From assembly GCF_900215205.1 (NCBI RefSeq), contig NZ_OBDY01000040.1:18821-82820 (forward strand): 64,000 nucleotides of DNA, written 5' to 3'. Both the position numbers and the translations under genes were made by a program. Below the pieces are notes generated by a model. It ran no database searches and was not told the DNA's origin. It saw only the letters and a list, made by a program, of their open reading frames with translations. This document shows positions 49,424 to 57,306 of this stretch, piece by piece (the first letter of the stretch is position 1; each line of letters starts with the position of its first letter). Source of the stretch: Paractinoplanes atraurantiacus. Its GTDB lineage: Bacteria; Actinomycetota; Actinomycetes; Mycobacteriales; Micromonosporaceae.

Positions 49424-50182
49424 GGCGTCGCCGTCTGAGGCGTCGCCGTCTGAGGCGTCGCCGTCTGAGGCGTCGCCGTCTGAGGCGTCGCCGCCTGGGG
49501 CGTTGCCCGCGTACTCCCGGAAGCTGTCGACGGCCCGCCCGGTGACGGCTTTGCCGTGCCCGAAGACGGCGTGCTCGAAGTCGAAGGTGGCCAGCTTGGC
49601 AATGCTGCGGGCCTGCTCGGCCGGGTCGGCCGAGACCTGCGTGGGGCCCAGGGTCACCTTGCCGTCGCGGCCGCGGCCGGCGGTGTCGCCCACGAAGAGG
49701 ATCCCGCCGTCGCGCTCGAGCAGGTACGAGACGTGGCCGCGGGTGTGACCCGGCGTGTGCAGGGCGGTGAAGCCGGGGACGGGGCTGCTCTCGTCGCCCG
49801 TGATCAGCTGGTCGAGCTTGGTCGGCTCGGGGGTGCCGATCAGGCGTACGGCGAATTTGGCCAGGCCTTTCGGAGGCTCACCGGTGATCGCGCCCGTGAT
49901 GACCGGTGCGTCCGCGGCGTGCGCGATGACCCGGGCGCCCGAGCGGCGGCGGATGTCGGCCACGTTCCCGACATGATCGAGGTGATGGTGCGTGAGCAGC
50001 ACGACCCGTACGTCACCGATCGTCTTCTTCATCTCGCGCAGAGCGCGGTCGATGCGCTTGGCGTTGCGCGGCAACCCCGTGTCGACCAGCACGACGCCGT
50101 CGTCGGTGACCACCAGGTGCACGTTCACGAAACCGAGGCTCAGCTCGAAGACCCCATCCACCACTTCTCGCACGCCGATCAT
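49394..50182 (-). CDS. Metallo-beta-lactamase-fold hydrolase with repeat tail
   Basis: 262 residues. The zinc motif THHHLDH (64-70) is complete, with HTPGHTRGH and FVGDTAGR supplying further ligands and a late HGK; glyoxalase-II-like or lactonase-like. The C-terminal tail is an acidic repeat of DASDG, five units, encoded by the 15-bp tandem repeat and probably unstructured. Cytoplasmic. ATG 50182. Reaction unknown. Confidence 0.85.
   Translation of the reverse strand: MIGVREVVDGVFELSLGFVNVHLVVTDDGVVLVDTGLPRNAKRIDRALREMKKTIGDVRVVLLTHHHLDHVGNVADIRRRSGARVIAHAADAPVITGAITGEPPKGLAKFAVRLIGTPEPTKLDQLITGDESSPVPGFTALHTPGHTRGHVSYLLERDGGILFVGDTAGRGRDGKVTLGPTQVSADPAEQARSIAKLATFDFEHAVFGHGKAVTGRAVDSFREYAGNAPGGDASDGDASDGDASDGDASDGDASDGDAEGRS
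49419..49508. repeat. 15-bp tandem repeat (5 exact + 1 degenerate)
   Basis: TCTGAGGCGTCGCCG occurs five times exactly (49419-49493), followed by one diverged unit to 49508. On the minus strand it encodes the DASDG tail of the hydrolase; on the plus strand each unit contains a TGA in the frame of the convergent gene, which stops in the first unit. Copy-number changes would lengthen the hydrolase tail without frameshift. Confidence 0.9.
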
Positions 50183-50230
50183 TCTGCCCCACCCGGCCCG
50201 GAGGTCAATTTGCCCGTTTAGTCTGATCGC

Positions 50231-50911
50231 ATGGACCGCCGAACGTTTCTGTCCACCGCCGCCGGCGCCTTCTCGCTGCTGGCGATCGGCGCCGGCGGCG
50301 TGCCCAGCCGGCCGATGTTCGAATGGTCCCGCCCGGGCGGCTTCTTCAACCCGGGCGTGGGCGTCTTCGAGCCGCCGCCGCTGGTGGTCTTCGACGACGG
50401 CACCGCGTACGCCGACGCCGCGGCCAGCCTGCGCCTTCCCCACGCCGAGGTCCGCGCGTTGCGGATCCACGCTCTCGACGCGCTCCGCACTCCCATCGAC
50501 ACGGTCAAGGACGACAGGCCTTTCCATGACGTACGGGTGTGGGCCGGCGCCGGGAAGCCTCTCCGCGCCCGGGTCGGCGCGGGACCGGTCGTCGCGTTCC
50601 CGCCGGCACTCCATGAGCTGCACGACCGAGTACAACGCCTGCGCCGCCGCGTTCTCGACGGCGAGATCTTCCGCCCACCCGCAGTTCTTCTGGCGACCGT
50701 GAAGATCAATTACTTGCCCGATTTTTCGGATATTTGGCCTTTTGATGCGCCGCCGGTCGAGGGGTACGCCGAGCAGCGTCTTCGTGGTTCTTCCGCGCTC
50801 GAGGTGCAGCAACGGCTGCCCCGCGCGACCGAGACCGTCTGGCCGATCTACCGCGTCGGCGCCGCTAGCTACGTGGCTGCGACGTGGCGTTATCTGCTGC
50901 CCCACGAATAG
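50231..50911 (+). CDS. Hypothetical Tat-exported protein
   Basis: 226 residues. The N-terminus MDRRTFLSTAAGAFSLLAIG is a twin-arginine signal. The mature part is small, with WPFDAPPVEGYAEQRL and a C-terminal YVAATWRYLLPHE; no known domain. ATG 50231 follows TAGTCT by six bases, so it may be leaderless. Its end overlaps the convergent membrane protein by 47 bases. Confidence 0.68.
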   Translation: MDRRTFLSTAAGAFSLLAIGAGGVPSRPMFEWSRPGGFFNPGVGVFEPPPLVVFDDGTAYADAAASLRLPHAEVRALRIHALDALRTPIDTVKDDRPFHDVRVWAGAGKPLRARVGAGPVVAFPPALHELHDRVQRLRRRVLDGEIFRPPAVLLATVKINYLPDFSDIWPFDAPPVEGYAEQRLRGSSALEVQQRLPRATETVWPIYRVGAASYVAATWRYLLPHE

Positions 50912-51299
50912 ACCAGGTGACGTAGACAAGCAGGACCGCCAGCACCACCTCGATGCCGAGGCCGGTGCCGACGCCCAGCGCCTCGGCCAGCGAAAAGTTG
51001 CCGAAGTGCGTCACGTGGAAGAGGAAGTGCGTCGCCGCATAGATCAGATAGCCGATCAACGCCGACATGACCACCTTGTTCTCCATGACCACGGCCGCGA
51101 AATACAGCATCGCGGTCAGCGCCAGTCCGAGCCCGCCCACATCCGACACCAGGTGCTCGTTGTACGGCGGGTCCAGCTTCACCGTCGGGAAGTGGTCGTA
51201 GAACGCGCGCGGGAAGAAGTACTGCCAGACCGAGGCGATCGTCTGCAGTCCGGCCAGGGTCAGCAGGCCACCCCGCAGCCACGAGTTCACAGGTGTCAT
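50865..51299 (-). CDS. Hypothetical four-helix membrane protein
   Basis: 144 residues from ATG 51299 with four hydrophobic segments and a conserved-looking loop YFFPRAFYDHFPTVKLDPPYNEHLVSDVGGLGL, a pattern of small actinomycete membrane proteins. Function unknown. The frame is open to 51338, but the nearer ATG gives a sensible N-terminus (MTPVNSWLRGGLLTLAGLQ). Confidence 0.72.
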   Translation of the reverse strand: MTPVNSWLRGGLLTLAGLQTIASVWQYFFPRAFYDHFPTVKLDPPYNEHLVSDVGGLGLALTAMLYFAAVVMENKVVMSALIGYLIYAATHFLFHVTHFGNFSLAEALGVGTGLGIEVVLAVLLVYVTWSIRGAADNATSQPRS

Positions 51300-51392
51300 G
51301 CCGAAAGGACGCGTCACCAGCGCTTTTCGTGACAGCACCCGGTGTGCCGCGGGTCACTGTCACGTTCCCGGCGGCTGCCTCGTCCCTCCGGC

Positions 51393-52145
51393 ATGAAGAC
51401 ATTGCGCATTGCCGTCGCGGGGGGAACCGGCCTGGCCGGACGGCAGGTCGTCGAGGCGATCCGCACCCGCGGGCACTCCCCCGTGGTCCTGTCCCGCGCC
51501 GCCGGCGTCGACCTGCTCACCGGCGCCGGCCTGGACGACGCCCTGACCGGCGCCGACGTGGTCGTCGACGTCAGCAACGTGCTCACCCAGCGCAAGGCGG
51601 TCGCCGTCGACTTCTTCGAGAAGGCGGGCACCCACTTGACCGCCGCCGCCACCCGAGCCGGCGTACGCCACCTCCTGTCCCTGTCGATCGTCGGCGTGGA
51701 CCGCGTGAAGAACGGCTACTACACCGGCAAGCTCCGCCAGGAGGAGATCGTCCGCACGTCGGGCCTGCCGTGGACGATCCTGCGGGCCACCCAGTTCCAC
51801 GAGTTCGCCGGCCAGCTGCTGTCCGCCGTCCCCGGCCCGCTGGCGCTGGTCCCGACGGGCAAGGTCCAGCCCATCGCCGTCCGCGAGGTGGGCGAGCACC
51901 TGGCCGCCCTGGCCCTGGAGCCTCCGCAGGCCATGGCCCCCGAACTGGCCGGCCCCCGCCTGGAGACCCTGGTCGACATGGCCCGCCGCCTGATGGCCGC
52001 CGGCGGCGCCCGCCGCCGCCCCGTCCTCCCCGTCTACTTCCCCGGCGGCATGAGCGCCGGCGGCCTGCTCCCGACCAGCGACGGCCCCCGGGGAACCCAG
52101 ACCTACACGGACTGGCTGAAGGAGAACACCGCCGCCTTCCACTGA
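51393..52145 (+). CDS. NmrA-like NAD(P)-binding protein
   Basis: 250 residues, atypical short-chain dehydrogenase. Cofactor motif IAVAGGTGLAGRQVV (6-20); VVVDVSNVL and HLLSLSIVGVDRV, followed by YYTGKLRQEEIVRTSGLPWTILRATQFHEF, the typical NmrA/SDR_a5 run in which the usual catalytic Tyr/Lys are partly replaced. Likely a redox sensor or reductase. Start codon ATG 51393. Confidence 0.85.
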   Translation: MKTLRIAVAGGTGLAGRQVVEAIRTRGHSPVVLSRAAGVDLLTGAGLDDALTGADVVVDVSNVLTQRKAVAVDFFEKAGTHLTAAATRAGVRHLLSLSIVGVDRVKNGYYTGKLRQEEIVRTSGLPWTILRATQFHEFAGQLLSAVPGPLALVPTGKVQPIAVREVGEHLAALALEPPQAMAPELAGPRLETLVDMARRLMAAGGARRRPVLPVYFPGGMSAGGLLPTSDGPRGTQTYTDWLKENTAAFH

Positions 52146-52149
52146 CCTC

Positions 52150-52341
52150 TCAGGCAGCGCCGCTGGCAGGTCTTTCAGTGAGCCATTTCGCCATCTGCCA
52201 CTCGTACACGTCGGTGGACTCGCCGACGTGTACGCCGAGGTCCCCCTTCGCGGCGACATAGAACCGATGACGGGGACGCCAGCGTGCCCGCTCGGTGGCC
52301 GAACTGGTGAAGAAGGTGGCGAGCGCGCAAGGGCTTGCCAC
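52150..52341 (-). CDS. Hypothetical small protein (63 aa)
   Basis: Read from GTG 52341. The C-terminal part RPRHRFYVAAKGDLGVHVGESTDVYEWQMAKWLTE looks like a real folded sequence, but no family is recognised and the start is uncertain. It converges on the NmrA-like gene, stop codons 4 bases apart. Confidence 0.4.
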   Translation of the reverse strand: MASPCALATFFTSSATERARWRPRHRFYVAAKGDLGVHVGESTDVYEWQMAKWLTERPASGAA

Positions 52342-52479
52342 CGGCGCGTACGGTCTGTCGTGTTGGGACTTGTCAAGCTCAATGCGCCGAGCGGGTGAAG
52401 GAAATGGCCGTCCGGGTGGAGACTGGCCGGGGCGGCGCGTGAGTATGCTGTCGATCATCGTCGTGGATCTCCACAAAGG

Positions 52480-53262
52480 ATGGTCGCGTTGGCTGAGAGC
52501 ATCGACCGGCTCGACACGAACGTGCCGGAGACCGCACGGATCTGGAACTACCTGCTCGGCGGCACCGACAACTTCGCCGCCGACCGGGCCGTCGGTGACC
52601 AGATCATCGCGACATTGCCGCAGCTCGCGGAGCACGCGAAGCTCTCGCGCGCCTTTCTCGCCCGGGCCGTTCGCTACCTGGTGCTCAACGAGGGGATCAG
52701 CCAGTTCCTCGACATCGGCACCGGGCTGCCGACCGCGGAGAACACGCACGAGGTGGCGCAGAAGGCGAACCCGGCCGCCCGTGTCGTCTACGTGGACAAC
52801 GACCCTCTGGTGCTCGCGCAGGCTCGCCGGCTGCTGACGAGCACCGATGAGGGGGCCACTGAGTACGTACACGAAGATCTCAGAGACCCGGAAGCGATCC
52901 TCCGAGCCGCCGCCGCGACGCTTGATCTCTCCCAGCCCGTCGCGGTGACGCTGATGGGCGTGCTCGGGCACATCGAGAGCGACGACAAGGCCAAGAACAT
53001 CATCGACCGTCTGATGCGCGGCCTGCCCAGCGGCAGCTTCCTGGCCATGTACGACGGCGCCGACACCGACCCGGCCACGTCGGAGGCCACCCGCATCTGG
53101 AACGTCTCGGCCAATCCGAAGTATCACCTGCGCAGCCCCGAGAGAATAACGAAGCTCTTCGATGGGCTGGAGCTCGTGGAGCCCGGCGTGGTGCCGGTGA
53201 CTCGATGGAGGACCGACGAAACCGAGATCAGTCAGTTCTGCGCCGTCGGCCGCAAGCCGTAG
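52480..53262 (+). CDS. SAM-dependent methyltransferase, Methyltransf_19 (DUF574) - first paralogue
   Basis: 260 residues. ETARIWNYLLGGTDNFAADRAVGD near the N-terminus and SQFLDIGTGLPTAENTHEVA (SAM-binding motif I) and VVYVDNDPLVLAQARRLL are signatures of this actinomycete-specific family, whose substrates are unknown. ATG 52480 is used; TTG 52489 is a close alternative with AAAGG before it. It is the first of two paralogues that flank an XRE regulator. Confidence 0.88.
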   Translation: MVALAESIDRLDTNVPETARIWNYLLGGTDNFAADRAVGDQIIATLPQLAEHAKLSRAFLARAVRYLVLNEGISQFLDIGTGLPTAENTHEVAQKANPAARVVYVDNDPLVLAQARRLLTSTDEGATEYVHEDLRDPEAILRAAAATLDLSQPVAVTLMGVLGHIESDDKAKNIIDRLMRGLPSGSFLAMYDGADTDPATSEATRIWNVSANPKYHLRSPERITKLFDGLELVEPGVVPVTRWRTDETEISQFCAVGRKP

Positions 53263-53295
53263 CGTGCGAGCTCAGAGCCTGATAAGCAGGTCAAC

Positions 53296-54189
53296 GTGAC
53301 CGGGAGACAGGACAGCGGTGGCTCCACTGTGCGCCGCCTCCAGCTGGGTGCCCGCCTGCGCGAGCTCCGGCTGGCCAAGGGTGTCAGCCGGGAGGACGCC
53401 GGCTACCGCATCCGCGCGTCCGAATCCAAGATCAGCCGGATGGAGCTGGGGCGGGTCAGCTTCAAGCCCCGCGACATCACCGACCTGCTGCATCTGTACG
53501 GGGTGGAGGATCAGGAGGAGCACGACCGGCTGCTCGAGCTGACCCGCGAGGCCAACTCGCCGGGCTGGTGGCGCACCTACGGCGACGTGCTCGACAGCTG
53601 GTTCACCAACTATCTCGACCTGGAGCAGTCGGCCGAGCTCATCCGGACGTACGAGATCCAGTTCGTGCCCGGGCTGCTGCAGACCGAGGCGTACGCGAGC
53701 GCGGTCATCCGCCTCGGTCACCAGGGTCCCGGCACTGTGGAGATCGAGCGCCGGGCCAAACTGCGCATGGCCCGCAAGCAGATCCTGACCAGGCCGGACG
53801 CGCCGAAGCTGTGGGCCGTCCTGGACGAGGCGGTGCTGCGCCGGCTCATCGGCGGCCGCGAGGTGATGCACGAGCAGATCGTCTCGCTCATCGAGGCCAC
53901 CGAGAATCCGAACATCCGCCTGCAGATCATCCCGTTCGACTCGGGCGGGCACGCGGCGGCCGGCGGCGCGTTCAGCATCCTGCGCTTCCCGCACGAGGAA
54001 CTCGACGACGTCGTCTACATCGAGCACCTGACGAGCGCCGTCTACCTCGACAAACACGACGATCTCGACAACTACGCGACCGCGTTCAGCCGCCTGATCA
54101 TCGATGCCGCGCCGCCGGACGAGACGCCCCAGATACTTCGCAAGATCGCTGACGATGTGGCATTCGATCACAAGGAGACGGAGATATGA
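53296..54189 (+). CDS. XRE-family regulator with DUF5753 domain
   Basis: 297 residues. N-terminal helix-turn-helix RLRELRLAKGVSREDAGYRIRASESKISRMELG (about 19-50), then the DUF5753 domain: WFTNYLDLEQSAELIRTYEIQFVPGLLQTEAYA and FDSGGHAAAGGAFSILRFPH, ending with VVYIEHLTSAVYLD. These regulators usually neighbour DUF397 proteins and control development or secondary metabolism (WhiJ-type). Here the stop overlaps the second methyltransferase (ATGA) and no DUF397 gene is seen. GTG 53296. Confidence 0.9.
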   Translation: MTGRQDSGGSTVRRLQLGARLRELRLAKGVSREDAGYRIRASESKISRMELGRVSFKPRDITDLLHLYGVEDQEEHDRLLELTREANSPGWWRTYGDVLDSWFTNYLDLEQSAELIRTYEIQFVPGLLQTEAYASAVIRLGHQGPGTVEIERRAKLRMARKQILTRPDAPKLWAVLDEAVLRRLIGGREVMHEQIVSLIEATENPNIRLQIIPFDSGGHAAAGGAFSILRFPHEELDDVVYIEHLTSAVYLDKHDDLDNYATAFSRLIIDAAPPDETPQILRKIADDVAFDHKETEI

Positions 54190-54971
54190 CGGACGAGGCC
54201 CCCGCCGAACTGCAGCCGAACGTGCCGCACGCGGCCCGCATGTGGAACTACTGGATGGGCGGGAAGGACAACTTCGCCGCCGACCGGGCCGCCGGTGACG
54301 CGGTCGCGCAGGTCTACCCCGAGATCGCGGTGATGGCCCGGCTGTCGCGCCAGTTCCTGATCCGGGTCGTCAGCCACCTGGCCGGCGAGGCCGGCATCAA
54401 GCAGTTCCTCGACATCGGCACCGGCCTGCCGACGATGCAGAACACGCACGAGGTGGCGCAGGGCATCACCCCGGACGCCCGCATCGTCTACGTCGACAAC
54501 GACCCGCTGGTGCTGGCCCACGCCCGCGCGCTGCTGGTCAGCGTCACCGACGAGGGCGTCACCCAGTACGTCCACGCCGACTACCACGACCCGGAGAAGA
54601 TCCTGGCCGACGCCGACGGCCCGCTCGACTTCACGCAGCCGGTCGCGGTCATGTTCATGGGCGTGATGGGCTACGAGCCCAGCCTCAACCGCATCCGCGA
54701 GATCGTGAACACGGTCATGGACGCGGTCCCGTCCGGCAGCTACCTGGTCTTCTGGGACGGCACCGACACGACGGAGGCGGTCCGCGAGGGCGCGCGCAAG
54801 CTGGCCGAGAGCGGCGGCGTGCCGTACATCCTGCGCAGTCCCGCCCAGATCGAGAGCGTCTTCGACGGCTTCGAGATCATCGAGCCCGGCGTGGTCCAGA
54901 TCAGCGCCTGGCGCGCCGACGGCGAGATCGAGACCATTGAGGCGTACGGCGCGGTGGCGCGCAAGCCCTGA
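54186..54971 (+). CDS. SAM-dependent methyltransferase, Methyltransf_19 (DUF574) - second paralogue
   Basis: 261 residues, clearly paralogous to the gene at 52480: AARMWNYWMGGKDNFAADRAAGD, KQFLDIGTGLPTMQNTHEVAQG and IVYVDNDPLVLAHARALL align almost without gaps. ATG overlaps the XRE stop by four bases, so it is coupled to the regulator. Whether it methylates a small molecule or a macromolecule is unknown. Confidence 0.9.
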   Translation: MTDEAPAELQPNVPHAARMWNYWMGGKDNFAADRAAGDAVAQVYPEIAVMARLSRQFLIRVVSHLAGEAGIKQFLDIGTGLPTMQNTHEVAQGITPDARIVYVDNDPLVLAHARALLVSVTDEGVTQYVHADYHDPEKILADADGPLDFTQPVAVMFMGVMGYEPSLNRIREIVNTVMDAVPSGSYLVFWDGTDTTEAVREGARKLAESGGVPYILRSPAQIESVFDGFEIIEPGVVQISAWRADGEIETIEAYGAVARKP

Positions 54972-54972
54972 T

Positions 54973-55509
54973 TCAGGCGGCCTCGAGATGCAGGGTGCCG
55001 GCGGGCCGCAATCCTGTTCCGCCGGCATCGAGAGCTTGAAGTTCGAGACTCACAGGCTCGTGAAGCCAGTAGTCCTGAATCATGACGAGCCCCTCTCGGA
55101 CCGGAAACGGTCCGAGGCGGGTGCCGTCGGGCGACGTCAGAACCACCGAGGCGCCTTCTTTTCGGGGCGGAGCGAAGACCACGGTCCCCATGCCTCGGGC
55201 CGACCGCCAATCGGCGTCGGCGCCGTCCCAGCAGGAACCCGAGGCGTCGGCCCGATGACGGCCCTCGGCGTCGACTTCTTCCTGCACGAAGCAGATGTCG
55301 GCGCTCCGATCACGCACCCAGAGCTGGATGGAGCTCTCGCCGACATCGACGGCCGACACCACCGTGTAGCCGTCGGGGTCCTTCCAAGTGGACGTGGCCG
55401 GGATCCGCTCGTCATCGGCCGAGCCGTCCCATCGGGCGGCACCGAGCAGACCCGCGCCCACAACGGCCACGACGAGAAGCGCGCGAGCGTACGCACCGGC
55501 GACCGACAT
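54973..55509 (-). CDS. Hypothetical secreted or membrane-anchored protein
   Basis: 178 residues from ATG 55509: an N-terminal hydrophobic helix (ARALLVVAVVGAGLLGAA), then beta-rich soluble sequence (GYTVVSAVDVGESSIQLWVRDRSADICFVQEEV; MGTVVFAPPRK) that probably faces outside. No family recognised. Converges on the second methyltransferase, one base between stops. Confidence 0.65.
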   Translation of the reverse strand: MSVAGAYARALLVVAVVGAGLLGAARWDGSADDERIPATSTWKDPDGYTVVSAVDVGESSIQLWVRDRSADICFVQEEVDAEGRHRADASGSCWDGADADWRSARGMGTVVFAPPRKEGASVVLTSPDGTRLGPFPVREGLVMIQDYWLHEPVSLELQALDAGGTGLRPAGTLHLEAA

Positions 55510-55636
55510 TGCTGAAGGGTACGCAAACGTCCTGGTCAGGGGCCTCATCCGCCGGTACGGCCCGTTCCGGGCGCTCCGCCGATCGATCATGGGCTCATTG
55601 GTGCGGATCGCCTGCCCGAAGGGACGGGGTCCCCGT

Positions 55637-56185
55637 CTACGGGTCCGGGTCGCCGGGACGGCCACGCTTCTGGAAGAAGAGGACGCCCAGGCCGTTGGCG
55701 GCCCAGTGCCAGGCGACGGGCACGAGCAGGGAGCCGGTGGTGTCGGCGCCCCAGGCCAGGACCAAGCCGGCGGCGGCGGTGAACAGGACGGCCTTGAAGG
55801 GGCGGAGATGCCACAGCCCGAACAGCAGGGAGGACCAGTACGGGCCGATCAGTTCCAGGAGGACGCCGCGGAAGGCGATCTCCTCGAAGAGGACGACGGC
55901 CAGCGGGATCTCGACCAGGGCTTTTCGCCAGGGGTGCTCGTCGGTGCGGCCCGGGGTCACGAAGCGTGACGCGACGGCGAAGGTGGCGGCCAGTACGGCG
56001 GTGCCGGTGACGGCGTACACCCAAGCGGTCTTGGAGATGGTGAGATCGAGGCCGAACAGGGTGAACAGCAGGAGCGCGGCGATGGGGTTGACGATGGGCT
56101 GGAGCTTGGGCGGGCCTTTGTAGTTCCAGATGCGGACGGCGGCCAGCGCCAGAAGGACCGCCCCCAGTTCCGTGTGAGCGCTCAC
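55637..56185 (-). CDS. CPBP-family intramembrane glutamic endopeptidase
   Basis: 182 residues, about six membrane helices. The CPBP motif EEIAFRG (Glu101-Glu102, Arg106), FGLWHL (His) and HWAANGLG (His) are present. Such proteases cleave membrane or prenylated substrates; several act in bacteriocin immunity. GTG 56185 overlaps the LacI stop (GTGA), so it is translated with that regulator, and an operator-like palindrome ends exactly at its start codon. Confidence 0.87.
   Translation of the reverse strand: MSAHTELGAVLLALAAVRIWNYKGPPKLQPIVNPIAALLLFTLFGLDLTISKTAWVYAVTGTAVLAATFAVASRFVTPGRTDEHPWRKALVEIPLAVVLFEEIAFRGVLLELIGPYWSSLLFGLWHLRPFKAVLFTAAAGLVLAWGADTTGSLLVPVAWHWAANGLGVLFFQKRGRPGDPDP
56174..56185. 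promoter_or_regulatory. Operator-like palindrome GTGAGCGCTCAC at CPBP start
   Basis: Perfect 12-base palindrome identical to that at 57277-57288. It overlaps the end of the LacI gene and the CPBP start codon. Could be a second, looping site for the LacI regulator, or chance conservation of coding sequence. Confidence 0.5.
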
Positions 56186-57237
56186 GCGGACTCACGGAGC
56201 ACGAGCTCGGTCGGCAGCACCCGGGAGGACGCGGGGCGGCCGGCGATCAGCTGGGTCAAGACCTCGACCAACTCGGCCGCCACCCGGGGCAGGGGCTGGC
56301 GGACCGTGGTGAGCGGCGGGGTCGTGGCCGGTGCGATGGCCGAGTCGTCGAAGCCGCCGACCAGCACGTCGGCGGGCACGGCGCGGCCCGCGTGCCGCAG
56401 GGCCTGCAACGCGCCCACGGCGAGCAGATCCGACGCGACGAAGACCGCGTCGAGGTCGGGGCAGGTGTCGAGCAGCCGGGTCATCGCGTCGCGGCCGGCG
56501 TCGATCGTGTACGCGGTGGCGTGGGCGATGACGCGGCGGCTGGCCCGGCGGCCCAGCACGTCGCGGAAGCCCTGGAGGCGTTCGGCGCCGCCGGCCATGT
56601 CCCGCGGGCCGGCCACCGTGGCTATCCGGCGGCGGCCCCGGCCGGCCAGGTGCCGGGTCATGAGGCGGGCGCCGTCGCGGTCGTCGGCCGCCACGTAGGG
56701 AAAGGCCGGGCCCCGGGACGGCGGGCGCCCGCACACCACGACCGGCACGCGGGTCTCGTGCAGCTGGGCGGCAAGCGGGTCGCCGTCGTGCACGGAGACG
56801 AGCAGGACGCCGTCCACGTGGCCGCCGCGGGCGAAGTGCAGGACGCGTTCGCGCTCCTGCGGGGTGCCGGCCAGCATCAGCATGAGGCTGCTCCCACGCT
56901 CGGCCAGCAGCTGCGTGCACGTGCGCATCAGGGCGCCCAGCACCGGATCCTCGAAGAGCCGGTCGGGCGCGTCGGACAGCACGAAGGCGACCGCCCCCGA
57001 CCGGCGGGTGACCAGGCTGCGGGCGCTCTGATTGATGACGTAGCCCGTGCTGCGCAGGGCGTCGTGCACTGCCGCGAGCGCTTCCGGGCTCACATGGGCG
57101 CCGCCGTTGAGCGCGCGGGACACCGTGCCGCGGGAGACGCCGGCCACCTCGGCGACGTCCTCCATGGTCGGCCCCCGGCGCTGGGCCCGCCGGGCCGCGC
57201 CCCGCGATTTGGGATGAGGCGCCGTGTCGTCCACCAT
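56182..57237 (-). CDS. LacI-family transcriptional regulator
   Basis: 351 residues from ATG 57237 (GGAGGGG upstream). Helix-turn-helix TMEDVAEVAGVSRGTVSRALNG (about 24-45) and a sugar-binding domain ending ELVLRESA. The frame extends upstream through the operator region, which is excluded. Divergent from a secreted galactanase, with the palindrome GTGAGCGCTCAC between them; therefore probably the repressor for galactan-derived oligosaccharide use. Confidence 0.88.
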   Translation of the reverse strand: MVDDTAPHPKSRGAARRAQRRGPTMEDVAEVAGVSRGTVSRALNGGAHVSPEALAAVHDALRSTGYVINQSARSLVTRRSGAVAFVLSDAPDRLFEDPVLGALMRTCTQLLAERGSSLMLMLAGTPQERERVLHFARGGHVDGVLLVSVHDGDPLAAQLHETRVPVVVCGRPPSRGPAFPYVAADDRDGARLMTRHLAGRGRRRIATVAGPRDMAGGAERLQGFRDVLGRRASRRVIAHATAYTIDAGRDAMTRLLDTCPDLDAVFVASDLLAVGALQALRHAGRAVPADVLVGGFDDSAIAPATTPPLTTVRQPLPRVAAELVEVLTQLIAGRPASSRVLPTELVLRESA

Positions 57238-57276
57238 CTGCCCCTCCTCTTGACTTTCGCATTGTCCCGGAGCAGC

Positions 57277-57288
57277 GTGAGCGCTCAC
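57277..57288. promoter_or_regulatory. LacI operator GTGAGCGCTCAC before galactanase
   Basis: Perfect palindrome with central GC in the divergent promoter region, 19 bases before the galactanase ATG. Resembles operators of actinomycete sugar LacI regulators such as CebR, whose core also contains GAGCGCTC (from memory). Confidence 0.7.
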
Positions 57289-57306
57289 AAGCATTGGGGG
57301 TTATCA

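Noticed and set aside
49419..49508. CRISPR-like array
   Set aside because: Units are contiguous without spacers and lie in a coding sequence; a tandem repeat.
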